From Pseudomonas fluorescens (lineage in GTDB: Bacteria; Pseudomonadota; Gammaproteobacteria; Pseudomonadales; Pseudomonadaceae), in assembly GCF_001307275.1 (NCBI RefSeq), contig NZ_CP012831.1:2294001-2358000 (forward strand): a stretch of DNA of 64,000 bases, read 5' to 3'. Position 1 is the first letter of the stretch; every line of letters begins with the position of its first letter. The notes under the pieces are model-generated. The model had not been told where the DNA came from, did no database searches, and saw only the letters and a program-made list of their open reading frames with translations. Of the stretch, positions 20,300 through 29,013 are shown one piece after another. The position numbers and the translations under genes are program-made.

Positions 20300-21541
20300 A
20301 TGTCGGATTTGGCGCAAGCAAAGGTCCAGAGCGACCTGGACATCGCCCCCCTGCTGTTGCCCGCACAGGTGTTGCGCAACGATGCCGAGGCGATCAAAGC
20401 CGCCCATGAACTGGCACAGGTCGCCCGCCAGCAAGCCGCGCGTCGTGACCAGCAACGCAAGTTGCCTTGGGCGGAAATCGAGCAATTCACCCGCAGCGGA
20501 CTGGGCAGCATCGCCGTTCCCCGGGCCTACGGCGGCCCGCAGGTTTCGTTCGTCACCCTGGCCGACGTATTCGCAATCATTTCCGCCGCCGACCCAGCCC
20601 TGGGCCAAATCCCCCAGAACCAGTTCGGCGTGCTCCAGCTGATTCTCGGTACCGGTACCGAACGGCAGAAAAAAATCCTGTTGCAGAGCGTGCTCGAAGG
20701 CTGGCGCATCGGCAATGCCGGGCCCGAACGTGGCACTCGCAACACCCTTGAACTCAAGGCGCGGATCACCGCCGACGGCGACGGCTTCGTCATCAATGGC
20801 CAGAAGTTCTACTCCACTGGCGCACTGTTCGCCCACTGGGTCGCGGTCAAGGCACTGAATGACGAGGGCCGGCAAGTGCTGGCGTTCGTGCGGCGCGGCA
20901 CCCCGGGCCTGCGGATCGTTGACGATTGGTCGGGCTTCGGCCAACGCACCACAGCCAGCGGCACCGTACTGCTGAACAATGTGCGGGTGGATGCCGAGTT
21001 GGTCCTGGAGAACTGGCGCATCAACGAAACGCCCGGTGTACAAGGGGCGATTTCCCAACTGATCCAGGCCGCCATCGATGCGGGCATTGCTCGTGGCGCC
21101 ATCGACGATGCCATCGCCTTCGTGCGCGAACGGGCCCGGCCCTGGATCGACGCCAAGGTCGAGCGGGCCAGTGATGACCTCTACGTGATCGCCGACATCG
21201 GCAAGCTGAAAATCGAGTTGCACGCCGCCGAAGCGTTGCTGCGCAAGGCTGGACAAGTCTTGGACCAAGTCAGTGCTGCTCCCATCACCGCGCAATCGTC
21301 CGCCCGCGCCTCGATTGCCGTGGCCGAAGCCAAGGCACTCACCACCGAGATCGCCCTGCAAGCCAGCGAAAAACTGTTCGAGCTGGCCGGCAGCCGCGCC
21401 ACCCTCGCCGAATTCAATCTTGACCGCCACTGGCGCAACGCACGGGTCCATACCCTGCACGATCCGGTGCGCTGGAAGTATCACGCGATAGGCGCCTACC
21501 ACCTGAACGGCACCTTGCCGGCCCGGCATTCCTGGATCTGA
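20300..21541 (+). CDS. sfnB: SfnB-family sulfur-acquisition oxidoreductase (first copy)
   Basis: 413-aa flavin-dependent protein of the acyl-CoA dehydrogenase superfamily, in the SfnB/DszC-like branch used to oxidise organosulfur compounds rather than acyl-CoA. Visible: N-terminal helical domain (about 1-125), GQIPQNQFG, middle beta domain with NGQKFYSTGALFAHW, and the family hallmark DDWSGFGQRTTASGTV (about 212-227), then a C-terminal helical bundle with RHWRNARVHTLHDPVRWKYH. Start ATG 20300 has GGAG eight bases upstream. First gene of a six-gene operon; a paralogue follows after 23 bp. No flavin reductase is encoded here. Confidence 0.82.
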   Translation: MSDLAQAKVQSDLDIAPLLLPAQVLRNDAEAIKAAHELAQVARQQAARRDQQRKLPWAEIEQFTRSGLGSIAVPRAYGGPQVSFVTLADVFAIISAADPALGQIPQNQFGVLQLILGTGTERQKKILLQSVLEGWRIGNAGPERGTRNTLELKARITADGDGFVINGQKFYSTGALFAHWVAVKALNDEGRQVLAFVRRGTPGLRIVDDWSGFGQRTTASGTVLLNNVRVDAELVLENWRINETPGVQGAISQLIQAAIDAGIARGAIDDAIAFVRERARPWIDAKVERASDDLYVIADIGKLKIELHAAEALLRKAGQVLDQVSAAPITAQSSARASIAVAEAKALTTEIALQASEKLFELAGSRATLAEFNLDRHWRNARVHTLHDPVRWKYHAIGAYHLNGTLPARHSWI

Positions 21542-21564
21542 CGACCCGACCTCTGGAGCAGTAC

Positions 21565-22758
21565 ATGACGTTTTCTCAACACGTCGCGGTGATCACCAGC
21601 GATGAACAAGCCCTGATCGTGGCCAGTGACCTGGCCGATGACTTCAAGCGCGACAGTGCCCTGCGCGACCGCGAGCGGCGCTTGCCGTACCCGGAACTGG
21701 AGGCCTTCTCCCGCTCTGGCCTATGGGGCATCAGTGTACCCAAGGCCTACGGCGGTGCCGGTGTGTCCAACGTTACCCTGGCCAAAGTTATTGCCCTGAT
21801 TTCCCAGGCCGACGGCTCGCTGGGGCAGATTCCGCAAAATCATTTCTACGCCCTGGAGGTGCTGCGGGTAAACGGCACCGAAGCGCAAAAACAACGCCTG
21901 TACGCCGAAGTGCTCGCCGGGCAACGTTTTGGTAACGCCCTGGCCGAACTTGGCACCAAGACTGCCCATGACCGCACCACCCAACTGCGCCGCGACGGCG
22001 AGGGCTATCGCATCAACGGCCGCAAGTTCTACGCCACGGGGGCTATCTATGCCCAGCGTATCCCCACCTCGGTGGTGGATGAAAACGGCGTGCAACAACT
22101 GGCATTCGTCCCTCGTGACAGCAAAGGCCTGACGGTGATCGACGACTGGAGCGGTTTCGGCCAGCGCACCACAGGCAGTGGCTCGGTGGTGTTTGAAAAC
22201 GTGTATGTCGCCGCCGACGACATCGTGCCCTTCCAAAGTGCTTTCGAACGTCCCACACCGGTGGGGCCACTGGCGCAGATTCTTCACGCCGCCATCGACA
22301 CCGGCATCGCCCGCGCCGCCTATGAAGACGCCTTGCATTTTGTCCGCAGCAAAACCCGTCCCTGGATCGATGCCACCAGCGACGTCGCCACCGAAGACCC
22401 GCACACCCTCAAGAGTTTCGGCCAACTGAGCATCCGCCTGCATGCCACCGAAGCCCTGTTGGAACGCGCCGGTGAATTCCTCGACCGGGCCCAGGCCGAC
22501 ACCGGGGCCGACACGGTCGCCGCCGCCTCGATTGCCGTGGCCGAAGCCCGTGCCATCAGCACCGAAATATCCCTGGCCGCCAGCAGCACGCTGTTCGAAT
22601 TGGCCGGCAGCCAGGCGACCCTGGCCGAACATGGCCTCGACCGTCACTGGCGCAACGCCCGGGTGCACACCCTGCATGACCCGGTGCGCTGGAAATACCA
22701 CGCCGTGGGCAACTTCTACCTCAACGACGAAAAACCGCCGCTGCGGGGGACCATCTGA
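21565..22758 (+). CDS. SfnB-family sulfur-acquisition oxidoreductase (second copy)
   Basis: 397-aa paralogue of the upstream protein; strongly similar throughout, including GQIPQNHFYALE, INGRKFYATGAIYAQ, DDWSGFGQRTTGSGSV and RNARVHTLHDPVRWKYHAVG. It probably works on a different intermediate or as a hetero-oligomer with its neighbour (inference). Its stop overlaps the monooxygenase start by one base (TGATG). N-terminus MTFSQHVAVITSDEQ differs from copy one. Confidence 0.82.
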   Translation: MTFSQHVAVITSDEQALIVASDLADDFKRDSALRDRERRLPYPELEAFSRSGLWGISVPKAYGGAGVSNVTLAKVIALISQADGSLGQIPQNHFYALEVLRVNGTEAQKQRLYAEVLAGQRFGNALAELGTKTAHDRTTQLRRDGEGYRINGRKFYATGAIYAQRIPTSVVDENGVQQLAFVPRDSKGLTVIDDWSGFGQRTTGSGSVVFENVYVAADDIVPFQSAFERPTPVGPLAQILHAAIDTGIARAAYEDALHFVRSKTRPWIDATSDVATEDPHTLKSFGQLSIRLHATEALLERAGEFLDRAQADTGADTVAAASIAVAEARAISTEISLAASSTLFELAGSQATLAEHGLDRHWRNARVHTLHDPVRWKYHAVGNFYLNDEKPPLRGTI

Positions 22759-24140
22759 TGGCGGCCGGCAAGAAAAAGATCCTGCTCAACGCGTTCAACA
22801 TGAACTGCATCGGGCACATCAACCATGGGCTGTGGACTCATCCCCAGGACACCTCGACTCAGTTCAACACCCTCGAATACTGGACCGCCCTGGCGCAATT
22901 GCTCGAGCGCGGGTTGTTCGACGGGTTGTTCATCGCCGACATCGTCGGCGTCTATGACGTGTACCAACAGTCGGTGGATGTCACGCTCAAAGAGTCGATC
23001 CAACTGCCGGTCAATGACCCATTGCTGCTGGTCTCCGCGATGGCCGCCGTGACGAAAAACCTGGGCTTCGGCCTCACCGCCAACCTGACCTACGAACCGC
23101 CCTACCTGTTTGCCCGACGCATGAGCACCCTCGACCACCTGAGTCGCGGCCGGGTCGGCTGGAACATCGTCACCGGCTACCTCGACAGCGCCGCCAAGGC
23201 CATGGGCCTGACGGCGCAAGTCGAGCATGACCGCCGCTACGACCAGGCCGATGAATACCTGCAAGTGCTCTACAAGCTGTGGGAGGGCAGTTGGGAAAAC
23301 GACGCCGTGCTCAACGACCGCGAGCAGCGAATCTATGCCCAACCGGAGAAAGTGCACAAGGTCCGCCACCAAGGCGAGTTCTACCAGGTCGAGGGCTATC
23401 ACCTGTGCGAACCGTCGCCCCAACGCACCCCGGTGCTGTTCCAGGCCGGCAGTTCCGAGCGTGGCTTGCTGTTCGCCGGGCGGCACGCCGAGTGCGTGTT
23501 CATCAGCGGCCAGAACAAACCGGCGACCAAGGCCCAGGTGGACAAGGTCCGCGCCAGTGCCATCGAGGCTGGACGCAACCCCGGGGACATCAAGGTGTTC
23601 ATGGGCCTGAACGTGATCGTCGGCGAGACCGAGGCGGCCGCCTGGGCCAAGCATGCCGAGTACCTCAGCTACGCCAGTGCCGAAGCCGGGGTGGCGCATT
23701 TTTCCGCGTCGACGGGGATCGATTTTTCCCAGTACGAACTGGACGAGCCGATCCAGTACGTCAAGAGCAACGCCATCCAGTCCGCCACCAAGACCCTGCA
23801 GAACAACGACTGGACCCGGCGCAAATTGTTGCAGCAACACGCCTTGGGCGGTCGCTACATCACGGTGGTGGGCTCGCCCGAACAGGTGGCCGATGAGCTG
23901 GAGTCGTGGATTGCCGAAACCGGCCTCGATGGCTTCAACCTGACTCGCATCGTGACGCCGCAAAGCTACGTGGACTTCATCGACCTGGTGATCCCCGAGT
24001 TGCAGCGACGCGGCTCGTACAAGACCGGATACGACAACGGCACCTTGCGGGAAAAGCTGTTCCGCGCAGAGGCCCATCTACCCGAACAACACACCGGTTC
24101 GACCTACCGCCAAAAAGCGCACGGCTCAATTAATCAATGA
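22758..24140 (+). CDS. LLM-class FMN-dependent monooxygenase (DszA/NtaA/SnaA type)
   Basis: 460-aa luciferase-like monooxygenase of the NtaA/SnaA/DszA group, which uses FMNH2 from a separate reductase to cleave C-S or C-N bonds. The barrel strands FDGLFIADIVGVYDVY, GFGLTANLTYEPPYLFAR, the LDHLSRGRVGWNIVT hallmark (about 129-143) and PVLFQAGSSERGLLFAGRHAE are clear. Overlaps the next gene by four bases (ATGA). With two SfnB-type proteins and an importer it forms a likely desulfurization pathway. Substrate unknown, and the required FMN reductase must be elsewhere. Confidence 0.85.
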   Translation: MAAGKKKILLNAFNMNCIGHINHGLWTHPQDTSTQFNTLEYWTALAQLLERGLFDGLFIADIVGVYDVYQQSVDVTLKESIQLPVNDPLLLVSAMAAVTKNLGFGLTANLTYEPPYLFARRMSTLDHLSRGRVGWNIVTGYLDSAAKAMGLTAQVEHDRRYDQADEYLQVLYKLWEGSWENDAVLNDREQRIYAQPEKVHKVRHQGEFYQVEGYHLCEPSPQRTPVLFQAGSSERGLLFAGRHAECVFISGQNKPATKAQVDKVRASAIEAGRNPGDIKVFMGLNVIVGETEAAAWAKHAEYLSYASAEAGVAHFSASTGIDFSQYELDEPIQYVKSNAIQSATKTLQNNDWTRRKLLQQHALGGRYITVVGSPEQVADELESWIAETGLDGFNLTRIVTPQSYVDFIDLVIPELQRRGSYKTGYDNGTLREKLFRAEAHLPEQHTGSTYRQKAHGSINQ

Positions 24141-24964
24141 CTGGAATAACCGACATGACCACGCAACTCCTGACCCTGCCAGTCAAAGCACTGGCCCTGG
24201 CCCTCGGCCTGTTCAGCTCGGCGCTGTTTGCCGCCGACGCACCGTTGAAGATCGGCACCACCGCCGCGTTCGCCATTCCCCTGGAGGCAGCGGTCGAAGA
24301 AGCCGGCAAGCAAGGCCTGAAGGTCGAACTGGTGGAGTTCAGCGACTGGATCGCGCCCAATGTCAGCCTGGCCTCTGGTGACATCGACGTGAATTACTTC
24401 CAGCACATCCCGTTCCTGGAAAATGCCAAGGCCGCCGCCGGGTTCGACCTGGTGCCATTTGCGCCGGGGATCATCAACAACGTTGGTCTCTATTCGAAAA
24501 AATACAAAAGCTTCGACGAACTGCCCGAAGGCGCCAGCGTCGCCATTGCCAACGACCCGATCAACAGCGGTCGCGGCCTGCAGCTGCTGGCCAAGGCCGG
24601 GCTGATCAGCCTTGAGCCGGGCGTCGGCTACAAGGCCACCGAAGACGACATCGTCGCCAACCCGAAGAAACTCAAGATCCTGCAAGTCGAAGCGGTGCAA
24701 CTGGTGCGCGCCTATGAAGACGCCGACCTGGTACAGGGCTACCCGGCCTACATCCGCCTGGCCAAGACCTTCGATGCCAGCTCGGCCTTGCTGTTCGACG
24801 GCCTCGATCACAAGGAATACGTGATTCAGTTCGTGATCCAGCCCAAGAGCCAGAACGATCCACGGCTGATCAAGTTCGTCGACATCTACCAGCACTCGCC
24901 AGTCGTGCGCGCCGCCCTGGACAAGGCCCACGGCAAGCTCTACCAGGCCGGTTGGGAAGGCTGA
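24137..24964 (+). CDS. MetQ/NlpA-family substrate-binding protein
   Basis: 275-aa (or 269 if started at ATG 24155) periplasmic binding protein of the NlpA/MetQ family. Signal peptide ends FAADAPLK with no lipobox cysteine, so it is soluble rather than lipid-anchored. Hallmarks: [31 protein letters not shown] and [17 protein letters not shown] overlap with the monooxygenase supports coupling. The binding segment differs from the orphan MetQ at 58.7 kb, and the company it keeps suggests an organosulfur ligand rather than methionine itself. Confidence 0.82.
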   Translation: MTGITDMTTQLLTLPVKALALALGLFSSALFAADAPLKIGTTAAFAIPLEAAVEEAGKQGLKVELVEFSDWIAPNVSLASGDIDVNYFQHIPFLENAKAAAGFDLVPFAPGIINNVGLYSKKYKSFDELPEGASVAIANDPINSGRGLQLLAKAGLISLEPGVGYKATEDDIVANPKKLKILQVEAVQLVRAYEDADLVQGYPAYIRLAKTFDASSALLFDGLDHKEYVIQFVIQPKSQNDPRLIKFVDIYQHSPVVRAALDKAHGKLYQAGWEG

Positions 24965-24965
24965 C

Positions 24966-26090
24966 ATGAACGCCGTCAACGCGCGACTGCGCGACGAAGC
25001 CCCCGCGCCGCAAAGCGCCGACCAGACTGAATTGCATCCAGAGTTGAACCGTGCCCACGTGCGCTTCATCGGCCTGGGCAAGACCTACAACGGCAGCCAG
25101 GGCCCGGTGGCCGCGCTGCAGGGCATCGACCTGGCGATCCAGCGCGGCGAAGTGTTCGGCATCATCGGCCGCAGCGGTGCTGGCAAGTCTTCGCTGATCC
25201 GCACCATCAACCGGCTCGAACAACCCACCAGTGGCCGGGTGTTGATCGACCGGGTGGACATCGGCGAGTTCGATGAAGACCACCTGGTGGCGCTGCGTCG
25301 GCGCATCGGCATGATCTTCCAGCACTTCAACCTGATGTCGGCCAAGACCGTGTGGCAGAACGTCGAACTGCCGCTCAAGGTCGCCGGCGTGCCCAAGGAG
25401 CAGCGCCAGCGCAAAGTCCGCGAGCTGTTGGAGCTGGTGGGGCTGCACGGCAAGCACAAGGCCTACCCGGCGCAGCTTTCGGGCGGACAGAAGCAACGCG
25501 TCGGGATTGCCCGGGCGCTGGTGCATGACCCGCAGATCCTGTTGTGCGACGAGGCCACCTCGGCCCTGGACCCGGAGACCACCCAGTCGATCCTCGGCCT
25601 GCTGCGCGAGATCAACCAGCGGCTGGGCCTGACCATCGTCTTGATCACCCATGAAATGGCGGTGATTCGCGAAGTCTGCGACCGGGTGGTGGTGCTTGAG
25701 CAGGGGCGGATCGTCGAGCAGGGACCGGTCTGGGAAGTCTTCGGCAACCCGCAACACGAGGTCAGCCGGACGCTGCTGGCGCCGTTGCAACACGCCATCC
25801 CGGAAGAACTGCAAAGTCGCTTGCAGGCGCTGCCGGCGTCGGCGGACGCGGCTACGGTGCTGCGCCTGCAATTCACCGGCATAGATCGCGAGGAACCGGA
25901 TCTTGCCGCCTTGTTCAGCGCCCTGGGTGGGCGAGTGCGCTTGCTGCACGGCGGCATCGAACGGATTCAGGGCCACGGGCTGGGGCAATTGCTGCTGGCC
26001 GTGAGCGGTTCGTCGTGGGGCGCCGAAGAACTGCGGCAACGGGCGGGCAATTGGGCGCAACGGGTGGAGGTGCTGGGTTATGTGGTTTGA
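24966..26090 (+). CDS. metN: Methionine-type ABC transporter ATP-binding protein
   Basis: 374-aa ABC ATPase with the extra C-terminal NIL domain (about 290-370, [20 protein letters not shown]) that gives substrate feedback in MetN proteins. Walker [10 protein letters not shown] (about 68-76), signature LSGGQKQR, Walker [15 protein letters not shown] and [13 protein letters not shown] are intact. An N-terminal extension of about 30 residues precedes the first strand, longer than E. coli MetN. One base separates it from the binding-protein gene and it overlaps metI by 11 bp. Confidence 0.87.
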   Translation: MNAVNARLRDEAPAPQSADQTELHPELNRAHVRFIGLGKTYNGSQGPVAALQGIDLAIQRGEVFGIIGRSGAGKSSLIRTINRLEQPTSGRVLIDRVDIGEFDEDHLVALRRRIGMIFQHFNLMSAKTVWQNVELPLKVAGVPKEQRQRKVRELLELVGLHGKHKAYPAQLSGGQKQRVGIARALVHDPQILLCDEATSALDPETTQSILGLLREINQRLGLTIVLITHEMAVIREVCDRVVVLEQGRIVEQGPVWEVFGNPQHEVSRTLLAPLQHAIPEELQSRLQALPASADAATVLRLQFTGIDREEPDLAALFSALGGRVRLLHGGIERIQGHGLGQLLLAVSGSSWGAEELRQRAGNWAQRVEVLGYVV

Positions 26091-26724
26091 TCGGTTGTTG
26101 CAGGGTTTCATCGACACGTTCCTGATGGTCGGCGTGTCGTCGTTGATCGCGTTGCTGGCGGGCATACCGCTGGCGGTGATCCTGGTCACCAGCGGCAAGG
26201 GCGGGATCTATGAAGCGCCGGCCTTGAACCGGGCCCTGGGCGCGTTCGTGAACCTGTTCCGCTCGATACCGTTCCTGATTCTGATGGTGGCGCTGATTCC
26301 GTTCACCCGGCTGATCGTCGGCACCACCTATGGCGTGTGGGCCGCGGTCGTACCGCTGACCATCGCCGCCACGCCATTCTTCGCCCGTATCGCCGAAGTC
26401 AGCCTGCGGGAAGTCGACCATGGCCTGATCGAAGCGGCCCAGGCCATGGGCTGCCGCCGCTGGCACATCGTCTGGCATGTGCTGCTGCCCGAAGCCCTGC
26501 CGGGCATCGTCGGCGGTTTCACCATCACGCTGGTGACCATGATCAACTCCTCGGCCATGGCCGGGGCCATCGGTGCCGGTGGCCTGGGCGACATCGCCTA
26601 CCGCTATGGCTACCAGCGTTTCGACAGCCAGATCATGCTCACGGTGATCGTGTTGCTGGTGGCGTTGGTCGCCGTGATCCAATTGGGGGGTGACCGCCTG
26701 GCGCGGGGCTTGAATAAGCGCTGA
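26080..26724 (+). CDS. metI: Methionine-type ABC transporter permease
   Basis: 214-aa inner-membrane permease with five predicted membrane segments. The EAA coupling helix reads [20 protein letters not shown] (about 126-145). MSGG-type methionine channel features such as [20 protein letters not shown] and [20 protein letters not shown] are typical of MetI. Ends the sfnB operon; the gap that follows contains a degenerate REPIN. Confidence 0.88.
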   Translation: MWFDRLLQGFIDTFLMVGVSSLIALLAGIPLAVILVTSGKGGIYEAPALNRALGAFVNLFRSIPFLILMVALIPFTRLIVGTTYGVWAAVVPLTIAATPFFARIAEVSLREVDHGLIEAAQAMGCRRWHIVWHVLLPEALPGIVGGFTITLVTMINSSAMAGAIGAGGLGDIAYRYGYQRFDSQIMLTVIVLLVALVAVIQLGGDRLARGLNKR

Positions 26725-26737
26725 GTTTGTAGGGACT

Positions 26738-26826
26738 ATGGGAGCCCAGCTTGCTCGCGAACAGGCGACACGGTTTCAACTTCAATACCGTGTCATCGTT
26801 CATCGCGAGCAAGCTTTGCTCCCACA
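26738..26826. repeat. REPIN, family A, degenerate
   Basis: 89-bp inverted pair with several substitutions in both arms (left GGGAGCCCAGC, right AAGCTTTGCTCCC), an older copy than its neighbours. Confidence 0.75.
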
Positions 26827-26887
26827 GGGGGTGACCCGTGGATGTGCGGTATAGTCAGCCCAACGTTTCCCACCCAAGCCAATACCC

Positions 26888-27517
26888 ATGAAACACACCG
26901 CCGACGACCTGCACACCATCACCGCCACGACCCTGAGCCATTACAACGCCGTGGCAGAAAGCTTCCGCGAAGGCACCCGCGACCATGATGTCAGCCAGAA
27001 CATCGACGCCTTGCTGCGCCATATCCAGGGCCAGGCACCGCTGCACATCCTGGATTTCGGCTGCGGCCCGGGGCGCGACCTGCGCACATTTACGGCCATG
27101 GGCCATGTCGCGGTCGGCCTCGACGGTTCAGCGGAATTTGCCCGCATGGCGCGCCAGGACAGCGGTTGTGAGGTGTGGCAGCAGGACTTCCTGGAACTCG
27201 ACCTGCCGACCGAACGCTTTGACGGGATTTTCGCCAACGCGGTGCTGTTTCATGTCCCCGTCCAGGAGCTGCCTCGGGTACTCAAGCAACTGCACACCAC
27301 GCTCAAGCCCGGCGGCGTGCTGTTCAGCTCGAACCCTCGGGGCGAAAACCAGGAAGGCTGGAACGGCCAGCGCTTCGGCGCCTATCACGACCTCGCGGCC
27401 TGGCGCACATTGCTCACGCAAGCGGGTTTTGTAGAGCTGGAGCATTATTACCGGCCGGCGGGGCTGCCGCGGGAGCAACAGCCTTGGTTGGCGAGTGTCT
27501 GGCGCAGACCTGCTTAG
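26888..27517 (+). CDS. Class I SAM-dependent methyltransferase
   Basis: 209-aa Rossmann-fold methyltransferase. Motif I LHILDFGCGPGRDLRTF (about 53-69), acidic motif II VAVGLDGSAEFA, motif III FDGIFANAVLFHVP and LKPGGVLFSSNPRGENQEGW after it. The similarity to UbiE/tellurite-resistance-type enzymes is only general; target unknown. Single gene. Confidence 0.78.
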   Translation: MKHTADDLHTITATTLSHYNAVAESFREGTRDHDVSQNIDALLRHIQGQAPLHILDFGCGPGRDLRTFTAMGHVAVGLDGSAEFARMARQDSGCEVWQQDFLELDLPTERFDGIFANAVLFHVPVQELPRVLKQLHTTLKPGGVLFSSNPRGENQEGWNGQRFGAYHDLAAWRTLLTQAGFVELEHYYRPAGLPREQQPWLASVWRRPA

Positions 27518-27531
27518 GATTTGAGGGCGCC

Positions 27532-27624
27532 ATCGCGAGCAAGCTCGCTCCCACACTCGATCAGTTCCGAACTCATGATCTGTGAGCACCGCAGCTCCCA
27601 TGTGGGAGCGAGCTTGCTCGCGAT
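27532..27624. repeat. REP pair, family A, reversed polarity
   Basis: Two full REPs (27532-27555 and 27601-27624) with GTGGGAGCG ends inward, at a convergent junction. Confidence 0.85.
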
Positions 27625-27677
27625 AGCGGTCCAACAGTCAACGAAGCTTGATGGCTTGGCCTCATCGCCTGGAAGCC

Positions 27678-28247
27678 TCACTCCTGTTTTTTCAACCACT
27701 TCTGCGACAACTGCTCCAGCCTCCCGTCATCCTTGATACGCGTCAGGGCGTTATCCAGGCTGGCCTTGAACGCCGGGTTGCCCTTCTGGAACGGAATCAC
27801 CAGGCTCGGCGGCGGGCCGCTCTTCTCTTCTTCCGGCTGGAACGACTGCGCCATGACCAACGGACGCTGCGGCTCCTCCTTGCTCGCCAGCAATTGTGCA
27901 TCCGGATGGCTGTAAGCGGCACTGAGGTCGAAACGTTCGGCCAGTTCCGGGGTCATTGCTATGTGGTTGATGGCAACGTCGTACTTGCCACTCTCCACAC
28001 CGGGCAGCAGATCCCCGGCATCGGTGACCACGAAATCGGGCCGTACATCGAGTTCCGCCGCGAGCATTTCACCCAGTTCCACTTCGAAGCCGGTGAGTTT
28101 GCCGTCTTCCTTGAAGTTGAAGGGCGCGGTGTTGGCCTCAAGGGCAATGCGCAGTTCGCCACGGTCATTGATGTCATCGATCAGTTCGGCATGAGCCAGG
28201 GGGCTCAAAAGGGGTAGCAGGCAAATCAGGCCAGGCAGAAAGCGCAT
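27678..28247 (-). CDS. Shortened family-3 solute-binding protein
   Basis: 189-aa relative of polar amino-acid binding proteins. Signal peptide (ends LAHA|ELID). Lobe 1 is well preserved (LRIALEANTAPFNFKEDGKL, then FEVELGEMLAAELDV). The protein then jumps from YSHPDAQLLASKEEPQRP to the C-terminal FQKGNPAFKASLDNAL and WLKKQE, so most of lobe 2 (roughly 60-80 residues) is missing and replaced by a short EEEKSGPPPS linker. No frameshift is visible; the frame is open and the ribosome site AAAGGAGTG is good. It may be a non-transport periplasmic protein rather than a functional binding protein. Confidence 0.72.
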   Translation of the reverse strand: MRFLPGLICLLPLLSPLAHAELIDDINDRGELRIALEANTAPFNFKEDGKLTGFEVELGEMLAAELDVRPDFVVTDAGDLLPGVESGKYDVAINHIAMTPELAERFDLSAAYSHPDAQLLASKEEPQRPLVMAQSFQPEEEKSGPPPSLVIPFQKGNPAFKASLDNALTRIKDDGRLEQLSQKWLKKQE

Positions 28248-28380
28248 GGTCACTCCTTTGTATTTATACAAGCGACGCTCGTTTCAGGCTCGCTTTGCTA
28301 TGGTTGTTGCAGGCTTCGACAACGATTGGTCATGAAGTTGTGATGGCCAGGCGGATTTCATGGAAAAACTGGAGAAAAAA

Positions 28381-28806
28381 ATGAAAAGCTTTATGTCTCG
28401 TGCCGCGTTGGCCGGTCTGTTATTGGGCGCTTCGATGCTGGCAAGCGCCGCGACACCGGCGCCTAAAGGTGCTGAAGTGTTCATCGTTTCCCCGGCAGAC
28501 GGCGACACCGTCGCCCAGGAATTCACGGTCAAGTTCGGCGTCAAGGACATCGCCCTGGCCCCCGCCGGCGATGTGACCAAGAACACTGGCCATCACCATT
28601 TGCTGATCGATGTCGACACGTTGCCTGCGGCAGGCGCAGCGATTCCAAACGACGCCAACCACATGCACTTCGGCAAGGCACAGACCCAGGCCACCATCAA
28701 ACTGGCCCCGGGCAAGCACACCTTGCAATTGATCCTGGGCGACAGTGGCCACATGCCGTTCGAGCCGTCGATCGTGTCCGAGAAAATCACTGTCAACGTG
28801 AAATAA
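28381..28806 (+). CDS. DUF4399 periplasmic protein
   Basis: 141-aa exported protein; signal peptide about 1-24 (ends LASAATPAP). The mature domain has VFIVSPADGDTVAQEFTVKF, NTGHHHLLID and NHMHFGKAQTQATIKL, the His-rich pattern of DUF4399 (a small beta-sandwich, possibly metal-binding). ATG 28381 with GGAG six bases upstream is preferred to ATG 28360. Function unknown; located beside serA, as in other Pseudomonas. Confidence 0.8.
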   Translation: MKSFMSRAALAGLLLGASMLASAATPAPKGAEVFIVSPADGDTVAQEFTVKFGVKDIALAPAGDVTKNTGHHHLLIDVDTLPAAGAAIPNDANHMHFGKAQTQATIKLAPGKHTLQLILGDSGHMPFEPSIVSEKITVNVK

Positions 28807-28834
28807 CGCCTGACTGGCTGACACAACACAACCC

Positions 28835-28925
28835 GGTGGGAGCGAGCTTGCTCGCGATAGCGGTGTGTCAGTGAATGGATCGGCCAACTGGACCGACGCT
28901 ATCGCGAGCAAGCTCGCTCCCACAG
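28835..28925. repeat. REPIN, family A, canonical
   Basis: Inverted family-A pair, 91 bp, immediately before a strong terminator at the DUF4399/serA convergent junction. Confidence 0.9.
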
Positions 28926-28940
28926 GTTATGTGCTCGACA

Positions 28941-28976
28941 AAAAAACGGGAGCCCTTGCGAGGCTCCCGTTTTTTA
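28941..28976. terminator. Bidirectional rho-independent terminator
   Basis: Stem AACGGGAGCC/GGCTCCCGTT with a 7-nt loop, A-tract on the left and T-tract on the right, so it can stop both the DUF4399 and serA transcripts. Confidence 0.9.
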
Positions 28977-29013
28977 TTGCACGCCGCACTCGACAAGCGG
29001 CTGGATACTGCGC

